From contig CAMJVA010000031.1 in assembly GCA_946409145.1 (NCBI GenBank), positions 1 through 11,845 on the forward strand: DNA of 11,845 nt. Direction: 5' to 3'. Under the pieces are notes generated by a model. It did not search any database. It was not told the origin of the DNA and was given only the letters and a program-made list of their open reading frames with translations. Numbering within the stretch: the stretch's first letter is position 1; each line of letters opens with the position of its first letter. A program made the translations under genes and the position numbers. The DNA comes from an uncultured Enterococcus sp. GTDB taxonomy: Bacteria; Bacillota; Bacilli; Lactobacillales; Enterococcaceae. Below, in pieces: positions 6,944-11,845 of the stretch.

Positions 6944-9589
6944 TTATTTGGCGTCATACCAAGTTTTTCCCCAATTACTTTCGGCAACTAAAGGAATAGA
7001 TAGTACCACTGCGTTTTCCATCACTTCTTTGACTAATTGATCTAGTTTTTCTAATTCTGTTTCAGGAACTTCAAAAACTAATTCATCATGAACTTGTAAA
7101 AGCATGGTCGCGGCCATTTTTTCTTCTTTTAAGCGTTTTTGCATTTGGATCATAGCAATTTTAATAATATCTGCGGCGCTTCCTTGAATTGGCGTATTAA
7201 TGGCTGTTCTTTCAGCAAAACTTCGCAAATTATAATTACTAGAGTTAATATCTGGTAAATATCTTCTTCTATGATATAACGTTTCCACAAAGCCATTTTC
7301 TTTTGCTTCTTTAACGACTGTTTCCATATAAGTTTTTACTCCAGGATATTTTGCAAAATAAGTATCAATATACTCTTGGGCTTTTTTCCGAGAAATTCCG
7401 AGATTTTGGGATAAACCATAATCACTAATCCCATAAACAATCCCAAAGTTCACAGCTTTTGCTTGGCGGCGCATATTAGGAGTAACATCTTTGGCTGAAT
7501 TTAAGCCAAAAACTCTCACAGCAGTGGACGCGTGAATATCTTGGCCTTCAATAAATGCTTCTTTTAAATGTTCATCATTTGAAATATGCGCTAAGACTCT
7601 TAATTCAATTTGAGAATAGTCAGAAGAATAAATCAACCAATTTTCTTTTCTAGGAACAAAAGCTTGGCGAATTTTTCTTCCTTCTTCTAAACGAATAGGA
7701 ATATTTTGCAAATTAGGATCCACAGAAGAAAGACGTCCCGTTTGGGTTAAGGTTTGTTGGTAACGAGTGTGGACCTTCCCATCAGGTTGGATTACTTTTA
7801 ACAATCCTTCAACATAGGTCGATTGAATTTTAGCAATTTGCCGATAAGTGAGAATATCTTCCACAATGGGAGCTTGGGAACGTAATTGTTCCAAAACATC
7901 CACTGCTGTGGAGTATCCTGTTTTCGTTTTTTTAATTACAGGCAAACCCATCTCTTCAAATAAAACCACCCCTAATTGTTTCGGAGAATTAATGTTAAAT
8001 TTAGTTCCAGCTTTTTCATAAATACTTTCTTCAATGGTTTTTAATCGTTTCCCAAACTCTTCTTTCATTCTTTCTAACCGATTTTTATCCACGGTAATGC
8101 CGGAAATTTCCATTTCTCCTAAAACTTTGGCTAAAGGTAATTCCACTTGTTCAAACAAAGAAGTTTGGGATATTTTTTCCATGGCTTCTTTCATAGGTTG
8201 AACTAAATAGAGCAATGCTTGAAGCTTATGAGCTAAGTGATCATGGAAGACTTCTTTTTCAGGTAAAGCTAGTTTAGCTCCTTTTCCATAGACTTGTTCA
8301 TCTTCTAAAACATCCTCATAAGAAAAACGTTTACTAATTGCCGCAATATCTTTGGTTTTTTCATTAGGGTCTAATAAATAGCTGCCTAAAACCACATCAA
8401 ACAAGACCCCAGCAAGCTCTACACCACTGAGACGTTTTCCGCATACTAAATTACTTTTTGCATCAAAGACAATTTTTTTCTGATCTTCATTTTGTAAGAA
8501 TTCTTGAAATAAAGGATCTTTTACTAAAGATAAATCTTCTATCAGGTAATTTTTTTCCCCGTGACTTAAGGCCACTGCATAAATTTTTCCTGTATGATAA
8601 TTTTCTTCTAACAGTTCAAAAATTAACGCATTTTCTTGACCAAATAATTCTGGAGTGATCTTATTCACCACAGTAACATCTAATTTAGATAAAGGTTCTT
8701 TTGGCAAATCAGGAGCTAGTTTATCTAAAAAGGATTGAAAGTCTAAGGTTTGATAAAGTTCAATGAGTTTTTCCTGATCTTTCCCTTGATACAATAAATC
8801 TTCTAAAGTAAGTGTGACAGGTGTGTCTTGATTAATGGTGGCTAATTTTTTTGAAAGAAAAGCTTGCTCTTTATCTCTCACTAAATTTTCTTTCATTTTA
8901 GAAGCTTTCATTTCGTCTAAATGTTCATAAACCCCTTCTACTGTTTCATAGGAATTCAAAAGACGAATAGCGGTTTTTGGTCCCACACCTGCAACCCCAG
9001 GAATATTATCAGAGGTATCTCCTGCTAGGCCTTTTAAATCGATAATTTGTCTTGGAGTCAAACCATTATATTTTTCTTTAATAAATTCTGGAGTATAACT
9101 TTCTAGCTCGCTGACTCCTTTTTTTGTCACTAAAACAGTAATGTTTTCTGTGGCTAACTGGGTTAAATCCTTGTCCCCAGAAACGACCACTACAGAAAAA
9201 CCGTCAGCTTCAGCTTTTTTTGCTAAGGTCCCAATAATATCGTCAGCTTCATAATTTTTCAGCTCATAACTTTTTAAACCTAAAGCTGTCGTTAACTCTT
9301 TAATGTAAGGAATTTGTTCTTTAAACTCTCCGGGAGTTTTTTCTCTGCCACCTTTATAGTCAGAAAAATATTCTGTCCGAAATGTTGTTTTTCCAGCATC
9401 AAAAGCCACTAGAGCATGGGTAGGCTTTTCTTGTTGGATAATATTTTCCACCATATTGTTAAAAGCATAAATAGCATTTGTATGTAAACCAAAATGATTT
9501 TTAAATCGTTCTAAAGAATTGTGCAAGGCAAAAAATGCCCGGTAAGCTACAGAATTGCCATCAATGAGTAATATCTTCTTTTTATTCAT
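6944..9589 (-). CDS. polA: DNA polymerase I (881 aa)
   Basis: PolA fills repair gaps and removes RNA primers. The 5'-3' nuclease domain (about 1-290) starts LLIDGNSVAYRAFF with D10 and includes EADD (114-117), SGDKD (137-141) and the helix-hairpin-helix segment GVAGVGPKTA (198-207). The middle domain (about 300-475) has the 3'-5' exonuclease fold but has lost the acidic metal ligands: where a proofreading enzyme has D-x-E, this one has FELLEE (324-329). The polymerase domain carries motif A DYSQIELRVLAH (657-668), motif B RRQAKAVNFGIVYG (707-720) and motif C VHDE (833-836), with catalytic D657 and D835. The frame stays open 33 codons further upstream, but ATG at 9589 is chosen because it gives the family N-terminus MNKKKILLIDGNS and has AGAGGAG 5 bases ahead. 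It is first in a unit with mutM and coaE. Confidence 0.97.
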   Translation of the reverse strand: MNKKKILLIDGNSVAYRAFFALHNSLERFKNHFGLHTNAIYAFNNMVENIIQQEKPTHALVAFDAGKTTFRTEYFSDYKGGREKTPGEFKEQIPYIKELTTALGLKSYELKNYEADDIIGTLAKKAEADGFSVVVVSGDKDLTQLATENITVLVTKKGVSELESYTPEFIKEKYNGLTPRQIIDLKGLAGDTSDNIPGVAGVGPKTAIRLLNSYETVEGVYEHLDEMKASKMKENLVRDKEQAFLSKKLATINQDTPVTLTLEDLLYQGKDQEKLIELYQTLDFQSFLDKLAPDLPKEPLSKLDVTVVNKITPELFGQENALIFELLEENYHTGKIYAVALSHGEKNYLIEDLSLVKDPLFQEFLQNEDQKKIVFDAKSNLVCGKRLSGVELAGVLFDVVLGSYLLDPNEKTKDIAAISKRFSYEDVLEDEQVYGKGAKLALPEKEVFHDHLAHKLQALLYLVQPMKEAMEKISQTSLFEQVELPLAKVLGEMEISGITVDKNRLERMKEEFGKRLKTIEESIYEKAGTKFNINSPKQLGVVLFEEMGLPVIKKTKTGYSTAVDVLEQLRSQAPIVEDILTYRQIAKIQSTYVEGLLKVIQPDGKVHTRYQQTLTQTGRLSSVDPNLQNIPIRLEEGRKIRQAFVPRKENWLIYSSDYSQIELRVLAHISNDEHLKEAFIEGQDIHASTAVRVFGLNSAKDVTPNMRRQAKAVNFGIVYGISDYGLSQNLGISRKKAQEYIDTYFAKYPGVKTYMETVVKEAKENGFVETLYHRRRYLPDINSSNYNLRSFAERTAINTPIQGSAADIIKIAMIQMQKRLKEEKMAATMLLQVHDELVFEVPETELEKLDQLVKEVMENAVVLSIPLVAESNWGKTWYDAK

Positions 9590-9594
9590 AGTCT

Positions 9595-9601
9595 CTCCTC
9601 T
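9595..9601 (-). promoter_or_regulatory. Ribosome binding site that sets the polA start
   Basis: AGAGGAG on the minus strand, 5 bases before the ATG at 9589. It supports this start over the more distant in-frame ATG at 9688, which would read through the promoter and the murC terminator. Confidence 0.85.
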
Positions 9602-9617
9602 TAAAGCTATTTCCTTT

Positions 9618-9646
9618 ATTGTAGCAAAAATTAAGCTAAATGGAAA
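9618..9646 (-). promoter_or_regulatory. Probable promoter of polA-mutM-coaE
   Basis: On the minus strand TTTCCA (9646-9641, 4/6) is followed after exactly 17 bases by TACAAT (9623-9618, 5/6), 28 bases before the polA ATG. It comes directly after the murC terminator, which argues for an independent start of transcription. Confidence 0.7.
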
Positions 9647-9655
9647 AAAAGAGGC

Positions 9656-9684
9656 AAAAAAAGTCTGGCAAAATTGCCAGACTT
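9656..9684 (-). terminator. Strong terminator between murC and polA
   Basis: On the minus strand AAGTCTGGCAA (9684-9674) pairs perfectly with TTGCCAGACTT (9671-9661) around a two-base gap (in practice a four-base loop), followed by a run of T to 9656. It lies about 100 bases after the murC stop and ends about 10 bases before the polA -35 element. Confidence 0.9.
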
Positions 9685-9714
9685 TCATTTTAAAATTAAA
9701 AGGATGATAAAATT

Positions 9715-9763
9715 TTCGCTTAAAAAAATTCCTAGCCTAAAAGGCATTTTTCTTAAGAGCGAA
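9715..9763 (-). other. Second, nested hairpin behind murC
   Basis: The nine bases TTCGCTTAA (9715-9723) can pair with TTAA-GA-GCGAA (9753-9763) if the two bases GA bulge out, and a small hairpin GCCT/AGGC with a three-base loop (9735-9745) sits inside. On the minus strand the inner hairpin is followed by seven T (9728-9722). It may be a weaker first terminator for murC or a 3' protecting structure. No known RNA family is recognised. Confidence 0.4.
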
Positions 9764-9782
9764 GGGATTTTTTCAGCTTTTC

Positions 9783-11141
9783 TTATAAAACATTATGAGT
9801 ATTTGTTGAAAGCAAATCCTCATAGGCTTTTTCAAATTTTTGAACATCTCCTGCTCCCATAAAAATCATCACACTATCATGATAATCTAATAATGGGGAA
9901 ACATTTTCCTCTGTAATCACTTGACCGCCTTTAATTACTTTAGCCCCTAAATCTTCAATTTTAACGGCGCCACTTTTTTCTCTTGCAGATGAGAAAATAT
10001 CGCATAAGTAAACTTTATCCGCTTCATCTAAAGCTTGAGCAAACTCATCTAATAACGCAATAGTTCTAGAGAAAGTATGAGGTTGGAACACAGCAATGAC
10101 TTCTTTTTCAGGATATTTTTGTCGTGCAGCATCAATGGTTGCTTTAATTTCAGCGGGATGATGAGCATAATCATCTACAATAATCATATCCGCTACTTTC
10201 TTTTCAGAAAATCTTCTTTTAACCCCTTTAAAGCTTAACATTTCAGCAGCGACTTCTTTCATATCTAACTTTTCAAAGTACGCTACAGCAATGACACCTA
10301 AAGCATTTAAAATATTATGTTTACCAAAAGCAGGTAAAACAAAATGACCAACAAAATCTTTTTTGTGGTAAACATCAAAAGCAGAACCTTCTGTTGTTCT
10401 TTCAATATTTGTAGCATAAATATCATCAGTTTCATTTAAACCGTAATAATAAATAGGTGTCTCTGTTTTTAATTTTCTTAAATAAACGTCATCCCCATAA
10501 GCAAAAATAGCTTTTTTAACTTGGGTTGCCATCGTTTGAAAAGCATTATACACATCTTCAATACTTGTATAATAATCTGGATGATCAAAATCAATGTTTG
10601 TCATAATGGCATAATCAGGAGAATAAGCTAGGAAATGACGACGGTATTCACAGGCTTCAAAAGCAAAAAATTGTGCGCTAGGATCCCCATGACCAGTGCC
10701 ATCACCAATTAAGTAGCTTGTCTTTGCCACTCCTGTTAATACATGAGCTAAAAGTCCAGTAGTGGAGGTTTTTCCGTGAGAACCTGTGACAGCAATAGAA
10801 GTGTAAGGTTCAATGAATTTTCCTAAAAAGTCATGATAACGAATCACTGGAACATCTAGGTGAAAAGCTTCTTGAATTTCTTCGTGAGTATCAGGAAAAG
10901 CATTTCCAGCAATCACAATCATTCCTGGTTTAATATTTTCTGCAGCAAAAGGATAAATAGGCACTCCTGCTTTTTCTAAATCTCTTTGAGTAAAGAAATA
11001 TTTTTCCACGTCAGATCCTTGAACCTTGTAGCCTTTTTCATGTAAGATCATGGCTAATGAACTCATTCCAGATCCTTTAATCCCCACAAAATGGAAAAGA
11101 TTATTTTTATCAGTGATCATTTCAGCTGTTAGCTCGCTCAT
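9783..11141 (-). CDS. murC: UDP-N-acetylmuramate--L-alanine ligase (452 aa)
   Basis: MurC adds L-alanine to UDP-N-acetylmuramic acid with ATP, the first amino acid of the peptidoglycan stem, in the cytoplasm. The N-terminal UDP-binding domain begins HFVGIKGSGMSSLA (17-30). The central ATPase domain has the Mur P-loop TGSHGKTST (119-127), the FEACEYRRHF segment (161-170) and NIDFDHPDYY (182-191), then FGKHNILNALG (272-282). The C-terminal domain carries GVKRRF (306-311), DDYAHHPAEI (323-332), FQPHTFSRT (352-360) and FMGAGD (427-432). Length is normal for MurC (about 430-460). AAGAGGT lies 7 bases before the ATG, and a near-consensus promoter lies upstream. Terminators lie on both sides, so it is probably transcribed alone. 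Confidence 0.97.
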   Translation of the reverse strand: MSELTAEMITDKNNLFHFVGIKGSGMSSLAMILHEKGYKVQGSDVEKYFFTQRDLEKAGVPIYPFAAENIKPGMIVIAGNAFPDTHEEIQEAFHLDVPVIRYHDFLGKFIEPYTSIAVTGSHGKTSTTGLLAHVLTGVAKTSYLIGDGTGHGDPSAQFFAFEACEYRRHFLAYSPDYAIMTNIDFDHPDYYTSIEDVYNAFQTMATQVKKAIFAYGDDVYLRKLKTETPIYYYGLNETDDIYATNIERTTEGSAFDVYHKKDFVGHFVLPAFGKHNILNALGVIAVAYFEKLDMKEVAAEMLSFKGVKRRFSEKKVADMIIVDDYAHHPAEIKATIDAARQKYPEKEVIAVFQPHTFSRTIALLDEFAQALDEADKVYLCDIFSSAREKSGAVKIEDLGAKVIKGGQVITEENVSPLLDYHDSVMIFMGAGDVQKFEKAYEDLLSTNTHNVL

Positions 11142-11188
11142 TTTATTACCTCTTTTTTCTATTTCAATATTTGTCTTAATTCTTTTGT

Positions 11189-11217
11189 ATTATCATATAT
11201 TTTATAAATTATTGCAA
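11189..11217 (-). promoter_or_regulatory. Sigma-A promoter of murC
   Basis: On the minus strand TTGCAA (11217-11212, 5/6) and GATAAT (11194-11189, 5/6) are separated by 17 bases of nearly pure A/T. The -10 is 47 bases before the murC ATG, leaving a leader of about 40 bases with no clear regulatory fold. Confidence 0.8.
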
Positions 11218-11243
11218 CTAGATTATCTTAATTTTCTTCATAA

Positions 11244-11274
11244 AAAAAGTAGGATAAAAAAAATCCTACTTTTT
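11244..11274 (-). terminator. Terminator of the gene upstream of murC
   Basis: Arms AGTAGGAT (11248-11255) and ATCCTACT (11263-11270) pair perfectly around a seven-base loop; flanking A and T runs extend the stem and give a U-run on either strand. It begins within 2 bases of the stop codon of the minus-strand gene at the right edge and separates it from the murC promoter. Confidence 0.85.
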
Positions 11275-11275
11275 A

Positions 11276-11845
11276 TTATTCTTCAAAATAACGATTGAAA
11301 AATGGTGTTTGTTCTTCTTGGAAAATGCCCTTTAAGGATTTATCCAAGGCGCTTCTTTTTTTCGGCGTAGAATTAACTTCTAGGGTCTTTTCAGAAGAAA
11401 CTTCTTCCTCTTTTTTCTCCACTAAACTTTTAGGGATAATTTGCTTTGGTTCTTTTTTAGGTTCTTCAAAAGACCCATCATCTAATAAAGTATAAGATTC
11501 CGGCCGTTTAAATAAAGTTTCTTTAATTTCTTCTCGGGAAATTTCCGGTGTTTTCTCATCAGAAATTAAAGAGGCTGGAATATATTTTGGGGTAAAACGA
11601 GAATGTCTTGGGGTTTCTTTTCGTTCATTTCTAACAGAAAATTCTCTTTTTTTAGGGGAAGTTGTTCCTTGATTAAACATATTTTTTTCATAAGTACGGC
11701 TTTTTAAGCGACTAGTGGAACTACTTGGATGAGCGGTTCTTTTTTGATCTAACACCACATCCACTGCTTCTTCAATTTTTTCTTCGTCTATTTCTTGAAC
11801 GGTTTCTTCTTTAACCGTGTGACTTTTAGTTTGGGTTAAAATTCC
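11276..11845 (-). CDS. C-terminal part of an unidentified charged, low-complexity protein, partial
   Basis: The frame is open from the right edge of the window to a TAA at 11278-11276, giving 189 codons. A GTG at 11764 could start a 162-residue protein, but it has no ribosome binding site and the frame continues upstream as GILTQTKSHTVKEE and so on, so the true start probably lies outside. The peptide is rich in K, E, S, T and P, has no cysteine or membrane segment, and looks disordered. The more distinctive pieces are RFTPKYIPASLI in the middle, SYTLLDDGSFEEP, and the aromatic end TPFFNRYFEE. In Bacillus the neighbour of murC is the FtsK-like translocase gene sftA, whose product has a long charged linker; the visible part has no FtsK motor motif, so this link is only a guess from position. 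Function unknown. Confidence 0.7.
   Translation of the reverse strand, partial: GILTQTKSHTVKEETVQEIDEEKIEEAVDVVLDQKRTAHPSSSTSRLKSRTYEKNMFNQGTTSPKKREFSVRNERKETPRHSRFTPKYIPASLISDEKTPEISREEIKETLFKRPESYTLLDDGSFEEPKKEPKQIIPKSLVEKKEEEVSSEKTLEVNSTPKKRSALDKSLKGIFQEEQTPFFNRYFEE

Noticed and set aside
9590..9688. A 33-residue N-terminal extension of PolA from an upstream in-frame ATG
   Set aside because: It would be read through the polA promoter and part of the murC terminator, has no ribosome binding site fit, and does not match the family N-terminus, which begins at MNKKKILLIDGNS.
9674..9862. A short plus-strand open frame of 62 codons opposite the murC end
   Set aside because: It begins inside the murC terminator stem, has no ribosome binding site and overlaps the murC coding end; it looks like chance in A+T-rich DNA.
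11050..11298. A plus-strand open frame of 82 codons across the murC promoter region
   Set aside because: It lies opposite the murC start, the promoter and a terminator, shows no ribosome binding site, and its hydrophobic stretch comes from A/T-rich non-coding DNA.
11764..11764. GTG as the real start of the right-edge protein
   Set aside because: There is no ribosome binding site ahead of it, and the same frame continues with similar charged composition to the window edge.
1..11845. A novel defence, mobile or biosynthetic system
   Set aside because: All complete genes but one are recognised housekeeping genes in an arrangement usual for Firmicutes; base composition looks even, and no integrase, transposase, repeats or attachment sites were seen.

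Overview
The window is an ordinary core-genome segment of a low-GC Firmicute, most likely Lactobacillales and probably the Enterococcaceae (Enterococcus, Vagococcus, Melissococcus or Tetragenococcus type). The support is strong A+T bias with A/T-ending codons, AGGAGG-type ribosome binding sites, DnaB and DnaI primosome proteins of the Gram-positive type, a PolA without proofreading residues, and the gene string murC / polA-mutM-coaE / nrdR-dnaB-dnaI. The genus cannot be fixed from what is visible. I see no mobile element, CRISPR array, tRNA, rRNA or phage gene, and no gene-free stretch longer than 300 bases.

Layout, left to right. (1) The 3' end of a membrane protein of the VTT/DedA-like (TVP38/TMEM64) type on the plus strand, closed by a terminator. 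(2) A 602-residue membrane-anchored glycerophosphodiester phosphodiesterase on the plus strand with its own promoter. (3) A strong hairpin that probably terminates both this gene and the converging small lipoprotein gene on the minus strand. (4) Everything to the right is on the minus strand and is described here in its own direction of transcription, from high to low coordinates. The 3' end of a charged, low-complexity protein runs in from beyond the right edge and stops at a terminator. murC follows with a near-consensus promoter and ends at one or two hairpins. polA-mutM-coaE forms a unit with its own promoter, with a terminator that folds over the coaE stop codon. nrdR-dnaB-dnaI is a second unit with an extended -10 promoter. 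The lipoprotein gene comes last.

How the genes fit together. polA and mutM serve DNA repair and Okazaki-fragment processing. coaE makes coenzyme A. nrdR controls ribonucleotide reductase genes and so the dNTP supply, while dnaB and dnaI load the replicative helicase, so the minus-strand cluster is mainly DNA replication and maintenance. murC belongs to peptidoglycan synthesis. Tight coupling is visible: nrdR/dnaB and mutM/coaE overlap by ATGA, and the dnaI ribosome binding site contains the dnaB stop codon.

I found no undescribed system. The points worth a second look are modest: a DnaI with no cysteine (so no cysteine zinc site), a terminator built over the end of coaE, a dnaB that lacks a good ribosome binding site, a second folded element behind murC, and the unidentified disordered protein at the right edge.
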